From contig NW_019774847.1 in assembly GCF_001039355.2 (NCBI RefSeq), positions 365,607-425,606 on the forward strand: a stretch of DNA of 60,000 bases, in the 5' to 3' direction. Below the pieces are notes generated by a model that ran no database searches, was not told where the DNA came from, and worked only from the letters and a program-made list of their open reading frames with translations. Both the position numbers and the translations under genes were made by a program. Positions 1 to 13,600 of this stretch are shown in pieces; the first letter of the stretch is position 1, and each line of letters begins with the position of its first letter. This stretch comes from Lingula anatina (Eukaryota > Brachiopoda > Lingulata > Lingulida > Lingulidae).

Positions 1-1
1 G

Positions 2-185
2 GAAGGAAAATGCAGGGGAAGTGATTGGAAACCAACACACGAAAATTCCCGGGGAATGGATAATGACAGTGAAGAGAAAAGTAATGTTTCAGGAACACTT
101 GATAAGTTCACTCTGGACGGTGACGAGCAGTTGTCACATTTCTCGTGGTTGCAGTGCACCAGGTATAAACCCCCAAAACTGCCAA
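2..185 (+). CDS. msxlx: Msxlx-like exon upstream of the homeobox (partial at left edge)
   Basis: The frame beginning at base 2 is open to the donor AA|GTAAGT at 186 and ends in phase 1. The last residues, FSWLQCTRYKPPKLP, look like a conserved pre-homeodomain motif. The segment after the ATG at 56 is acidic and polar (MDNDSEEKSN). Whether this ATG is the initiator or an internal methionine cannot be told, because the frame remains open upstream. Confidence 0.7.
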
Positions 186-862
186 GTAAGTAAGATATTC
201 AATTAACAACGTGTTTTTAATATTATTTAATTTGCTGCCATATTTTTAATACATCCAATGAATAGTGTACAGCATGCATGTCTTATAACTCTACTTTGTC
301 AGCGACTTCGAAAACACTGGATTTTGACCTTTTTTTTAAATCTAAAATTAATTATTACTTTTTCTAGTGTATTGGTGGTTATAGTAGTAATAAAAGAGAA
401 AATATTATATGCAGGTTGTCGGGCGTTATTATTGATAAAACCCTGAACATTATCCTCAAACTTAACAGTTGAAATATCACGCATATCGGTATACATATGT
501 ATAAACGAATATGCTTTATATAACGGCAAGTTATACCCACTGAAAATAAATCGCCGAATTATTAATTTCGTCAAAGGCGTAACATGTATTACATTGTTTG
601 CTTATTATTTTTTAAAATAAAAATGTCAGTTTGGTTTTTAAAACTTTAAAAGATTCACTTATATTCCATTAGGATTGAAAAGAAAAGATGGCGTAAAGAA
701 AAGGAAGCTGGGACGTAATCCTCGGGTGCCGTTTACGCAGCACCAGGTGAAAACCCTCGAAGAGAAGTTTCGACGCACACATTACCTGAGCAGTGTGGAC
801 GTGGCTGAGTTGTCCGCTGCATTAAACCTCACCGAGACTAGGGTAAGGCATTGGGCAAAGCC

Positions 863-908
<46 letters not shown>

Positions 909-1162
909 TCAAGGTGCAATATTGTCGACTTCAGAATTACGGAACTTGCATATAAGATGGCTTAATAATATTACAAAAGTCATAACTACATTTAACCGCT
1001 GTTTGAGAGCGATCACACTGAAATGGCAGTAATTGAATTATAGACATCTTTTAATTCTCAAGAGCTGCAAACATTTACATTAAGGTGATGAAATAAGTGC
1101 CATGTATTAAAATGTCCAGCGTCGTGAAGTTATTGTTTTTTTAATGTATCATTCTGTTTTTA

Positions 1163-1228
<66 letters not shown>

Positions 1229-3343
1229 TTTTTACTGGAAAGTTTTTTTTTTTTATTTGTTAATTTAGTTTCATATTTTTAGGTCATAAGCAGTTCTATA
1301 TAGAAAATTGTATTACTTTCATTGTAGTTAAGATATTGACCACGTTTTTATTTCTTTAGTCTTTTGCATGTCTGTTTTCAATAACCGCACTGTCAGCATT
1401 GTGTTATTAAATGATATTACTTTTATAGTCTTCAAATATGATAAAGGAACATTATCATGCTATAATTAGAGGCTTCCTATCAAATAAGTATGTAATGCCA
1501 ATGGTTGTTAATTCCCACAAACAACGAGTCATGCAAATTTTGATATAGTGAATAACCACCACATTTTATTTTTAATTATCATTTTTAAATGCATAATGTT
1601 ACCGGGTTTCACGTATGTGACTAGATATTACATCTAAAGTAATATTACATAAAATAGCTCACGTGTTACTCTCTTATTATAAAGTAAACATTTCTCAGCA
1701 TTCGTATTTGCTTGAGTTTGAAATAACAGTTTGATTTTTTCCCTTTTAAGTCACGCGGCTAACGTACGCTTTGTATTAAGCGAAACGATAAGACTTTTTT
1801 CCATTAACTACGAATAACCGCTATACGAACCATATGGCGCATGTCAGATCATCTTTCTCGTAAATAAGATAACGAGAGACGAGGTTGTGATTTCCCAATA
1901 ATCTAATGGAAAATTGTAAGCACACAGAAAGCAGGTTTTGGTTGTGCAGGAAATATTCTCATTTTTCTTCAAAATTCTTTTTAAAGACAAATAATTAATT
2001 TACACATTAATTTACTCCTCTTGTCTAAGCTTGAGGAAATATCAACTGTTTGTATCGTATTTATCAAAACCGTACTGAAAAAGGTTATTCGCTTATTCGT
2101 GTATTTGTCCGAACTTGGTTGACGTTTTGTTCAGATTGCAATACTTTCGAAATTTTACATGGCGTGGGAATTCTGATTGTAGAGGAGTAATATGTTTAAT
2201 TTTCACACACACATTCTTCCTAGCAAATGAGTCCCAAATGATAGCCCTTCTGTTGCTGCATGTGATACCCTTTTAATAAAACTAACAGATTATGATTTCG
2301 CGCTGATTTCTTTTCTTAGAGTCCAATTAATTAGGCCTTGGCGCGGTGGGAGGACCGATGTAGCTTAATAAAGCGTGTGGCTATTAATCGGTAACAGCAC
2401 GTGCAACACGTTGGATTCACACACGCGACGCAGCTTGTTTATGCAAACTTAGAGCCAATTTTATGCACATTAGTTTCATATACTGGAGGTGTCAGCCGGA
2501 AGAAATGTACCCATTTTCTCCAATATCTAGTCATTTAGTCAAAGCACTCAAGTCTGTTAATCGGGAATACAGTGAAGCGCGTCGTTTGTCTATATACATG
2601 TATATGCATATTTCTTTTTATTGTGGATGGAAATACAAGTCGCAAAACTGAAACAAATGGTGGATTTAAGTGTCATTGTGTAATATTTATACTCAGTAAT
2701 GGTAGATTCTGCAAAGAGTGAAAAAAAAAACCCCACTGATGGATAATGGGTATTCATTTTCAAATCGGCGCATTATGACACAAAAATATTGGTGATGCTA
2801 AATTCAAAACAAAACGAAAGGTACAATATTATACTAAAATGCAAGTGGCACGAGAATCTTTTTTGTTGTCTTGCATTAATACATTGATAGAAACTAAATA
2901 TTGGAACGATGAATCGAGTCAAACAGTCTCTTTCTCTCGTTACATTTAATATCGTGGAATCAGATTTGTATAAACATATTGAATATTATACTTTTCAGGT
3001 CAAAATCTGGTTTCAAAACCGCCGTGCGCGGGAGAGGCGAGATAGGGATCAAACTAACGGGAACACAGTGTCCCCGCCCCCTTCCGTGGCATCTCAGCGC
3101 AGTACCAACGGTTCAGCCTCAACGTCCACCAATATCATCAACTTTCCGTGGCTGGGGCCAATACCACCCAAACCAAGTGCCGTGGCTCAGTTCTCGCACG
3201 CAATTCACTTCGGGACGTCGGCTTTCTCTCCTGTGTCGTTTGCCGGGCTTCCCGCTCCCTTGGCGGCCACGTTAACTTCTCCACTTGCTTACCCGACAAA
3301 CATTCACTCATCGGCAGTATTACCATGGGTTCTACGAGAATGA
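2..3343 (+). CDS. msxlx: Msxlx-like homeobox transcription factor, 5' end missing (exons 2-185, 673-842, 2999-3343)
   Basis: Three exons join in frame through GT-AG introns (donors at 186 and 843, acceptor AGs ending at 672 and 2998) into at least 232 codons. The first visible exon stays open to the window edge, so the true start may lie upstream; the first in-frame ATG is at 56. A basic KKRKLGR stretch leads into a complete 60-residue homeodomain with Leu16, Phe20, Trp48, Phe49, Gln50 and Asn51; helix 3 reads VKIWFQNRRARERR. The intron splits the homeodomain between residues 44 and 45, a common homeobox intron site. The C-terminal tail is rich in Ser, Pro and Ala and ends PWVLRE. No eh1 motif is visible in the part present. 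The family is inferred from the homeodomain (Msx-like LTET before helix 3, RARERR at its end), the conserved LQCTRYKPPKLP segment before it, and linkage to Nkx2.2/Nkx2.1. An unusual Msx or other ANTP-class gene is the alternative. Expected role: nuclear sequence-specific DNA binding. Confidence 0.75.
673..842 (+). CDS. msxlx: Msxlx-like exon coding homeodomain residues 1-44
   Basis: The acceptor TTCCATTAG|GA restores the phase-1 frame (A|GA = Arg). The exon then reads LKRKDGVKKRKLGRNPRVPF and the first two homeodomain helices, ending at ACT AGG|GTAAGG in phase 0. Reading through the donor leads at once into an (ATT)n tract, which marks the start of intron sequence. Confidence 0.85.
865..909 (+). 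repeat. (ATT)n microsatellite in the msxlx homeobox intron
   Basis: An uninterrupted run of ATT triplets begins about 22 bases after the splice donor at 843. Confidence 0.95.
1165..1226 (+). repeat. (AT)n microsatellite
   Basis: A perfect alternating AT run in the second visible msxlx intron. Confidence 0.97.
2999..3343 (+). CDS. msxlx: Msxlx-like terminal exon: homeodomain helix 3 and C-terminus
   Basis: The acceptor ACTTTTCAG|GTC opens with VKIWFQNRRARERRDRD, completing the recognition helix. About 97 low-complexity Ser/Pro/Ala/Thr residues follow, with a short hydrophobic NFPWLGPIPPKP segment. The stop codon is at 3341-3343. Confidence 0.85.
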   Translation, partial: VKIWFQNRRARERRDRDQTNGNTVSPPPSVASQRSTNGSASTSTNIINFPWLGPIPPKPSAVAQFSHAIHFGTSAFSPVSFAGLPAPLAATLTSPLAYPTNIHSSAVLPWVLRE

Positions 3344-3478
3344 TCGACTTGTTTTACTCTATGGCTGGGATATGTAGGCTAGGCTTACTTGGGGATGATG
3401 CGTATTTATAAACTGGAAAATTTTGTTCTCATAGTAACAAAACGATTGGGATGAGACGCGCAGTAACCCTAATCAAGA

Positions 3479-3484
3479 AATAAA
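3479..3484 (+). terminator. Candidate poly(A) signal AATAAA of the Msxlx-like gene
   Basis: A canonical AATAAA lies about 136 bases after the stop codon and is followed by GT-containing sequence. Its position fits a short 3' UTR; AT-rich DNA makes chance hexamers common. Confidence 0.45.
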
Positions 3485-3787
3485 TGTCAGCGCGACCTGA
3501 TCATTGTAGGGAATTTGATTTCCGTTTCTTCTCTGCTTAGCAGAAACTCTGAAGACGTGCAATCAGTGTACATTATTTCACGATATTCGTTTCTTTGTTT
3601 TGAAAATAATTTGATATTTTTATAAATGTATTATAGCTTTAGCCTTTTAATTTAAACAATTGTTATTGCTTAGCGTTATGATTTTTTTTGTGTTGTGCGG
3701 ATAATTCACAATCATAAATAACTGGCATAGAACATGTTATCTGCGATACCAATTTGCAGATGTTTTTCGGTTCGTGTTTTCCAAGTC

Positions 3788-3850
3788 TCTCTCTCTCTCT
3801 TTCTCTCTCTCTTTGTGTGTGTGTGTGTGTGTGTGTGTCTGTGTGTGCAC
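3788..3850 (+). repeat. Compound (CT)n(GT)n microsatellite
   Basis: A CT-rich run passes directly into a GT run, then degenerates into GT/GC alternation to about 3895. Confidence 0.9.
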
Positions 3851-6073
3851 GCGCGTGTGTGTGTACGCGTGAGGAAATGCGTGTGTGCGTGCGTGAAAGG
3901 AACGTTAATCTTCGATTAGAAAAGATATTGACGTATAGGTCAAAACTCTGCAATATTTTTTCTTGACAAGATGATATCCTTTAATATGATGAACAAACGT
4001 TTATGCTATTTTTCTATAAGACAAATATTTGTAGCAATTGTAAGTCACTGTCATTTAATACCAAATTATTAAAAATGATTTGGTTAGATCAATGTGGCTT
4101 GTACATAGATAAAGCGTTTATACTAAATTCTATTTTTGTGTGTGTGATAAAATTTCCTTATCACTTAATATTCCACTGTTTAATCCCTAGTACCTAAGTG
4201 GTTATTTCAGTGAGGGGAGGTGAACGCATACTGTACCCCATCTCTTACAATCAAATAAAAAAACCCAGTGCGACATTCGTGTTTGGGTGTGTTTAAAACT
4301 ACTAATCCTGGTGATTTTTTTTACGCACAGCATACCTGTTCATAAGATGTACATCAATTGCCAATCTTTTCTTGCCCAACTTTGACAAGCTGCCAAGAAT
4401 GTTTCTCAAATTACATAGCCAGCATTCTTTATTTCAATCTCCGCAATTTTATAATGGAAAAGAGGGGATATAACGTTTGACAAACTGTAAATCGATTTCT
4501 TTCCTTATTTCGATTTGAATAAAATTTATGTACCCGATCGATTACAAATACAGAGGTGGATGTTTGGACACTCATGTTAAAATAACTTTCATTAATAATT
4601 ATGCTAAATTAAGGAAATCAGTATTTTAGAACAACTAAGTTATTCCTTATTCTGGAAATATTTATCCTAAAGCAATTGATTTGGCGCAGCAACATTACTG
4701 TTTTTCAAGTTATTCAATTGACTTTCATTGCGAAGAAGATACTCACAGCAATAGTGGACCATTTTTTATCTACATTTTGCCGTGTATATGAAGTATGAAG
4801 TGCATGAATTTCGTAATAATTTCGACTTTCAGAAGTGTAGTTGTGTCTCTGACTATTTTCGGATTACGGACTATATGCGCTTTTTGCCAAATAAGGCCAG
4901 TTTTGTAGTTGCTTATCATGTATGCGTTTCGCGTAAAAGACGTTAAATTAAATCTGAAATACCACACTACAAAAGATGGTAAATACATGACGAACGTCTG
5001 ACATCAGATATTTTGCAATTTCACCGATTAAAGAAATTTTTGATGGCTGTTCTATAGAGGTAAACTAGAAGTTTAATTTGGGTAATCTCTGCCTATGACA
5101 TACTAATCAGACCCTTTACATTGTAACGCATGTATTGAGTATAATTGATAAAACAATGAACATGCGTTTTCCAAACTGTGGCAACTTCATAGGATTTTTA
5201 TAGACAAAACGCCGAGTTGGAGTTTCGAACAATTATTCGTTGTCTCTCTTCTTTTCATGCAAATACAAGGGTATTTATACTCTAACCACTCCGCACAGAT
5301 TACGTGATTATCCCTTTTTTTCCCATCGTTCTGTACGTGATCTAAAAACCTTCCGTTCTACCTTGCCAATAAAAATTTGATATTTCCTCATAAAGTTATC
5401 CCTTTAAGCACTAATTCACATCTGGTAAAATTAAATATGTAAAAAAAAATCTGTATTTGAAAAGGTCACAAAGCCCAGCTTGTGGCTTTTAACATGGCTT
5501 TGGAAAGTTACTTTTTGGTTGTGAAATCAAATAATCAACCAGAACCTCATATAATTTTGACATTTTCCACTCTTGTCTAATACAATAACAATATTCGCAC
5601 TAGTTCACTCCTACATGTAACACATTTTTACTTGCACTTGTTAATTTCTACTTTTCATTCAATTTCATTCAATTGAATTTGCTATTAATGAAATCGTAAC
5701 CATTAAACTTTATTAATAAATAATGGTTTTGAAATAATCTCATTTGTATTTTGCACAAATTTGCAAGAAAGAATTGCAGTTTGCAGCAATATTGCAGCAA
5801 ATTTGCTGCGAATTTGCAACAGGCCTGATATTTTTACTAAGGGATAGTAGAGTGACATAACCATAACAATAAAATGGTGCCATTTCACATACTAAAACAA
5901 TCATGACCATTTAATGACAATTGTTTTACTATTCGCCTGGTGGCCATATGAACTAGTGGGTATAACAATTCATGCATAAGCAAAAGTGATATCTTACTCT
6001 CTTGAAAGTGGTTAAAGGTCCTTTTAAAATATTCTTCAGCCATTATTAATAAATGTAATAATATTAGTGAATA

Positions 6074-6345
6074 ATTCTACGTCTTTAATTTATGAGGGGA
6101 GATAAAGTAAAATCTTTAATGTTGAGAGTTTTGAAAAATAATAATTCAATATACTCCACGCGTGTTGCGCTTATATAAGAACGGTCATCCTAATTCAAAT
6201 GAAAGATTATTACCGAAATATTCTACGTCTTAAATATCAGTGAAGATAAAGCAAAATCTTTAATGTGTTTGAAGAGTTTTTTAAAAAAATCCTGTATATC
6301 CCAAAATGGTTATCTAAATTCTGATGACAGCGGTTAACCTTTGAA
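6074..6345 (+). repeat. Diverged two-copy tandem repeat, period about 146
   Basis: The unit starting ATTCTACGTCTT at 6074 recurs at 6220. Both continue with a GATAAAG-AAAATCTTTAATGT block and a GAGTTTT block, with substitutions and small indels between them. No coding potential is seen. Confidence 0.65.
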
Positions 6346-7546
6346 AATATACATCACTCATCGAGAAACAGTGGGCTTCACGGATAATTGTAATTTCCTA
6401 TCCAACATTGAGTTGTGGTAAAAGGCATCGTCTAATATCTTGAATAGTAATTTGACGATATTGCATCAGAAAGTGCATCAGGGTCATTCGTTTGAGGATG
6501 TATTTCAAGGTCACAGCTTCGAGAATAGTGAAATAAGTTATCATGATCTCCAGATCTAAACGCAACTAATGAAAATGCTTTAGATGCGTCATATATAAAA
6601 ACGATTAAAACAATTTTTATGCAAATGATAGTATTGCACAAATTATAATTTTTCAAGAGTGTTATTTTTTTCATTTGTTCCCCCAACACTTTTTTTGTAT
6701 AATTTAGAGACTTAAGAAAAGAGTGCCATTCAGGGTTAATCTTCAGACTAAAACGCTCATACCAGTGTTGGAACTTTTGTGTTGCGTTCAAACATTGCAA
6801 TTGTGACAGAGGAGATTACTCCAAATGCGTTGTACCCTGTTGACAATGTCAACTAGATTTGGAGAAACTACAAAATCGAATCTTTTGAAGTTGATGTTTT
6901 CATTGTCCTTTTTGAATTTGTGAACGAAATCCAAAAGGCATTGCAGAGACATGCATTGAGAGCTAAACAAGAATGGTGAAGGGCACTATGTCACATAATC
7001 ATTTTTTTCAGTAGATTTACCAAGGAACAGAACCCGGTTGCGTTACATTCGGCCTCAAGACATTTGGGCTCGTTGAAGTCCGACAAGCTTGCTTTTATCA
7101 ATCATATGTTTTACATATTTTTGGCAATTACAATAACGTATAAAATTTACATTTCCTCTATATCAATAACCCAAATTTAGAAAACAATTCAATAATTTTC
7201 GACGAAGAACAGTTTTTGTATTTCTCTAGTGTGTATGCCTCAAATGATCCCTGAGGTAACCAAAAAAATGACAATATTATTCTGAGAGCTTTCTTTTCCA
7301 TGATGTACAGATGCAAAACATACTGATAGGTCTGTGTCCCAGATTTAAGCGCTGTTTGAGTGTCATTTTCGATTAAGAATGAATAAGTTTAGAATACACA
7401 GCAGTGTTTGGAAACACAAAATTGTTTTTTATAATAAGACAGATCCACCCCCTTTCACATGAAGGCACCCCCATTTAATCCAATACATAATAACATTTTG
7501 ACAGACTTTCAAAGATGCTAACTCGTTGTTATACAGTATCGTGGAC

Positions 7547-7550
<4 letters not shown>

Positions 7551-7624
<74 letters not shown>
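7551..7624 (+). repeat. (AT)n microsatellite
   Basis: A perfect alternating AT run of about 74 bases; the Ile-Tyr reading frame across it is an artefact. Confidence 0.97.
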
Positions 7625-7628
<4 letters not shown>

Positions 7629-10600
7629 GCCCCCCTCTTAGTGATTATTTTCAAGTTAAATGATTATTTTCAAGTTGCTCAACTTTATTACGTTTCACCA
7701 CGCCCCAAAACAACATATCCAGGGATCCAGGGAAATGTCCCAGCGAACCGCTAGGGGCGCTGATATCTGGCATTTGAACTTCGCCGTAGATATTTCGCTA
7801 GATTGTCAGTGGTCTGGCAAAGCTGCCGGTCTCCCTTATCTTACTAAGCCTATTGTTTGTAAGCGTGAAATAGTTTGGTTAATTAAATATGTCAGTAATG
7901 AACAGGGGAGAGATGCCAAATTCTGTTCCTTTACATGGCGCACATGATGATTTATTTGTGATTTTTCATCTTCTTCCCTGATCTTTATATATATATACAT
8001 GTTATGGAAGTGATATGTTTTGGTTAACAATCTTTTGGCAGACAAGTACGTTCACTGTAGACCCAAACCTGTTCGGCTTGGGTCAAAAACGCTTCACCAG
8101 AAAACGGATTAATTAGTGAGTTAATTGCCAACGCTGTATTGGGATGTACAGCCCATCTTCTCTATGGTGGTGGTGGTAGGCATTACTGAAGTAAGAGTAA
8201 AATACGTCAAAAACAAATCGAACCATTGGCTGTTCACAAAGAAAACCATCACCTTGTCCAAGTGATCTGTGGACAGGATTGTCCAGTGTTTTGTTTCAGT
8301 TTAAGCTTGAGTGGACAACAGAGGGAAGTTTATGTGACCCAGGCAAATTTCGTGGTATCAATGTTTGTCCTTCAAAGAGAGTAGGCCTAAGAGGCCTTCG
8401 AGTGAACTGCCCCCAGATTTACGGACAACTAACCTTGTTTTCCTCATGTAGATGATCTTATTGTAACTTTTATGAAATTAATTCGACCCATATAATTAAA
8501 AGGGGAACGCTTTGTAGGTCTTTCAACTAGCCTAAATCACAAATCTTATTTTTTTCAGTTGTTATTAATATATTTATTCTTGTCTTACTATTCTAAGCTA
8601 TAAATGTTATCATTAGTAAGTTCACGTAATCAGTGCGTGAAACTGAATACATAACTTATTGATTGAGAGTTACATTTGGCCATGAAATGCGAGACTCACA
8701 GGTCATAAATGAAGTCGGGAGGGCAGACTGTCAACTAAGATGACATTACGATGACAGAGACGCTGTTAATACACCGCTGAACTAACACACGTGCATCTCC
8801 AGTCGACTTGTCCCTCGCCAGATAAGCAGCACGATTGCCCGTTTACAGTGCAGTTGATGTGTATGTTTTTGTGATTATTTGAACCCCCAGAAGTGCTTTA
8901 TCATCGCTGTGCACACGCAACCGAGATAAAGCACCACATTGGACACACTCAGCTTAGCCGAGTGGATTGCAAACACCCCATCCCTCGTAACGACAGTATC
9001 GCCAGATTACTTTTACGATAGAATCTATTGTAGGCTCTATGCTATAGACAGTTGTAATTAAGCATTTTTTTTTTCGTGTGCGATCAGTGTTGTGAGCCAA
9101 AACAGAATTGTAATTTATAGTCAATGGGTCAATTGAAATCTCCCATTTCAATCTCGACAGATATATATCGACAGTACCTTCAATATCGTCTGGTCCAATT
9201 ATGGACAGTGGTGGAACAAACAGTTAAAAAGCTAAAAATAGTTAAAAATAGTTTAAAAAACAATTTACGAAGTTGGATACCAAGATTGACCAGTGATGTA
9301 TTTTTTATATTATAATTATACTCTTCAAACCTTGAAGCTACTTGAAAATTTTAAACCAGGCTTAGCAGGAGATAACTCCCCCCTTTCCCACCACCACCTT
9401 CCATTTCTCAATCTAGTCATTCCTGCAAATATAAAACGGTTTTACAGTAAAGAAAAGTTGGTGGCTTAATTTGAATGATATTTCTATCTCAACAGATGTC
9501 AGGTAGAATTTTTTTAAACAAAATGGCACGTTGATCTAAGACACATGTCACTCATACAGATAGCACAACTACCCAATATGAATTATTGATAAGCCACCTG
9601 CTGATCAAATTACGTACATCTAAGGGGTTACAAGGTATCAAAACATAAAGGAAACAATTCCAAAATCATAATTCAGTGTCAATAATTTGTCAGTACCTAG
9701 AGTTTGTAAAACAATTTGACCCAAAGGGTGTGCCGCAAGCAACGCATTCCCTCTTCATGTTTTGTAGGGTTTTGGCTTGAAAGTTTTAGTCATAGTCAAA
9801 GCAATTATATAACCAATGTCTTCCAACTTTGTTTCATCACAGTGTCAAAGGATGAGTAACAGGTGACCCCAGTCTCTTTGAACATATCTTTATTGATAAT
9901 CATCGTATCAACAGAGCAAAGACAAGTTTCAAAGTGGAGAGGACAACTCAAAGAGGTCTTCAGACCCTACAGTTTGGAGGAGGTCTCTCAAAAATCTCCA
10001 AGTTCTACCTTCTTGAATTCAAGTGCCATAAGTAGTATTTAAACTAGCTCTCCGCTTCAGTCGCTAAAATAAATACCAAAGCTTTCGATATAAGAGTAGC
10101 TAGAGTTTATCGTTGTTTTTGACCTCAAAAGAAATACTTTATTCTCTTTAAAAGGGTTGTTGTCGCAAATGTGTCATGATTAATGTGACGGTGGTTAATA
10201 ACAACGCGCATAAATCAATACACTAAGCTGCTTTTTTTTCAAAGCCGCAACTTCCCATATTCCTGAAATTATATAATTTATTTATTTATCCCCTTTTTAT
10301 TGAATTGCATCAAGTCAAAAGGTATTATCAAACTATCACATGTCAAATTGAAAAGGATCTTGCTACAAATGACAATACGACTTTTAGAGATTTTCGTATT
10401 TAAAGATTTGGAATGGAACTAGTTTATTTGAACGAGGCAACAAAAAGGTTTGGTATTTTCACCGTTTATCCCCTGGACCTATTAGTAAGAATTTGTACAT
10501 TCTAAACAAATATGATTAATCATCATTTCTTAATTCTTAGATAATAAAACGTTACCTAAGAAAGTATAACAAAATCTGTTTCATCCAGTGGACAGAAGGC

Positions 10601-13600
10601 TCGTATTCGCCTCGGTATTCAGCCTCTTTTTGAAAAAGACATCTTTAGGAAGAAATCTTTCAGTCTGTCCCGCTTTTTAAGTTCTATTTATTCGTTCATT
10701 AATTCATCTATTTATATATTTGTTCGGTAAATGGTAGAATTGGTCTCCCACATTGAAAAAAAAAATGCAACTGATTGAATTTTTTAAAAAGACGGAATGA
10801 AAATTTAGATGTAATTTTAAGAAACTGTTGCAACCCCATTCCACCCGCACCCCATCTGAACCTGACCCCACCGTAGCTCAACGCCAAAGGATATTTACAT
10901 GCCACGGTTGAACACAGCATGTCGACTGCTCATACTTTCAGATTTATTTTCAGATCAATGTGCCTTGTCTGCTTGTCTTGACGCCCAAATGACAACTTTT
11001 AAAAGCATAAACCAAACTTCTGGTTGGCATAATTTTCACATCAAGCCAACAAAGAGAAGCAGAGATTTCCTTTCGTTTATGTTTGGTAGAGCGCCTTGGG
11101 AAGATGTCGACAAAATGTTCCCCACCGGTTCAGGAACGTTTACACGAATGTATCTTATTCAGCCACATTGATTACCTTCTTATGTTTCGGAAGCCGTGCG
11201 CCTTCTGGGTTCTCAAGATTTTACACCCTTTTGACCGGCCCAAGTGGCCGCATAAGCCTATACAATTAAACGATTGTTGATCGCTGCAATAAGGTGTGGC
11301 AGTCATGGAAAACGGAAACAGAGAGAAGCTGGAAAAATGTCCAGGAAACATCCATAGAAAACTATATGATTACATAGGACGAACATTGTCAAAACAGTCC
11401 CTTCAAGCTATAAATTCAAAGAAAGGATGTATGACGTTTGGGGGTAATTTATACATTAGTCGGTTAATGATTTCAATCGATAACCACAATTCAGAGAGAT
11501 TTTGACACCGTGTTTCTTCAATAGAAATTTCCCTGAATTTCAATTGTACGCCATTAGCATGTCCGCTTGACAGAAATTCTCTTGCCTTAAAAACCTTTTG
11601 TCTATTTCTATAATTGGAGACCGAAAAACGGCGCCAATTCTCGCGCCGATGTTTTGACTGGATTGATCGTCATTTTGTTTTTATTTGGTTATCACTCCAG
11701 GAAAGCAAGATATAATTGTTTCAGTTCGTCTCACCATAGATTCAATGCATTATATACTTTCTCATCTAATCTTTATTAAAACATAAGCTAAGTCATCAAT
11801 ATGTATTTCCGAGCTCATTAAAATAAAAGAATAACACTTAAATACGTTGGACTTTGACAATTTCGCCCACGTCAATCGGAGAAACCATTGTGTGAAAAGA
11901 ATAGACACTTCACGCGGCCAGTAATTGACATGTACCACAAAAAAATCACATATAATCTCTCAGTTAGTATGATTCTTCCTCTCAGAGCAGAAAAAAAATC
12001 GCACAATTTTTTTCATATTTCCGTTTCATTTAGATTCATGTGTGCATGTCTATTGAACATCCGTAACGCTTTTTTAATATTTCATCTGTGCCACTTCTAT
12101 GCAAATAGAATAATTAAAAATCTATTCCTCCATCTTTTCTCGGGTTTTTATTATCCCTCGCTTGCAGGTGGTCACTAAATCATTTTTGACAGTGTCAACG
12201 ATGGTGTCAAGTCTGTGTTTATGTTTGGTCATTAACATATTTAAAGCAGCACGTGAAAAGGAGGACGAAATACTTGAGAGCTACTCCAGAGTTACCAAAG
12301 CGCTTAATGCTGCCATTAATTTCTCAGTTTAAAGCCAGCTGTCAATCATGGGTTGTGATTTCTGGACAAAGTTGCCCTATGCAGGTGTGAAGCAGCCAAA
12401 GACAATATACGGCGATATAAATCATTGAAAACTTTCAGCGACCATGTCAACATATTCATTAGTTTTTATTTCACGTCTTGAACGTCATCTTCATCCTCAT
12501 ATTGTCAAGCCTCCGTGGAGCGTGTCGCCAGAGAGCTGTCAACCGCAATGTGGCATACAGTGACAGCAAGCATTGTGTCAGGGGACGCAGGGTCACAACA
12601 CTAACACTGAAGGGATCATAAAACTGAAATAACAATTTGTCTTTTTCAATGCCATTAAATTCAGATTCAGTATTCAGATGCATTTCACTTCCTGTGAGAG
12701 TGCAACTGTTTCCATCAATTTTGTTGATTCCAACCTCTCAAGAAATGTTGTGAAATCTCCTTATACAGTTGATATATCCTCTGTTAGCAATAAACGCCAA
12801 TTTATACTTAAGTTTTTTTCAATATAGAAAAAATGTCCGCTATGTATTAACAAATCATACACGATGCGTACAGAGTAGAAATTGTATTAAAAGACTGATT
12901 TTTTTCTGATGAAATTCTCTCTATTATGCAATAATAGAAAAACGATGCGCTGTTGTTCTGTGCTCCTTGCTTTGTCTGAGATGTCACCAATAAAGTTGTC
13001 ATAAGACGCAGATGAATTACATTTTATCTACGGCAGACTAACACGTGAGAACGCATGGAAATGTTCGCCAAAATGCGTAGTATAGAGGTAGATGCAAGGA
13101 GCTACCAACAATGCATTGTTTTTAGTGTAACCTTTTAAATTCACAGCGATTTATACGAGAATCTGAAGCGGCTACCGTTTCAATAAGTTGCTTGGAAAAT
13201 TCATAATTTCCACATCATATATTTTCATCGACCTTTCTCTGACAGGTGCGTCCGGAAGGTAAAAAGTCATAATCAACCATTTGTTTGATTTCTCAATAAA
13301 GTCATTCGAGCGGGTTTAATCATTTCGCCAGTTTCTCTTTCTTTCCACTTAAATCACCATTTGCAGAAAAGTCATTTACTCAAAGTAAGCACAGTGAACA
13401 CTCAATAAAGTTAAGAAACCCTCCAAGCCCAAAGTTGAAAATTAACGACTAAATCGGAAGCGTGTATATTGAATCGTATCGCGACTCTGCTAGGAGCATT
13501 TATACTATATTGGAATGATAATAGAACCATTTGTTTCTCTACTTTTAAGGGTGCTTCAGAGTGCGATATATTCACACGCTTAATCAAAAACAATTATCTG

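Noticed and set aside
7736-7760. CTCF-like GCTAGGGGCGCT near 7750
   Set aside because: The core is one G short of the CTCF consensus spacing, so the match breaks in the informative part.
10899-11280. Overlapping open frames of moderate composition
   Set aside because: No family resemblance, no convincing splice sites, and two frames overlap with similar quality, which suggests chance.
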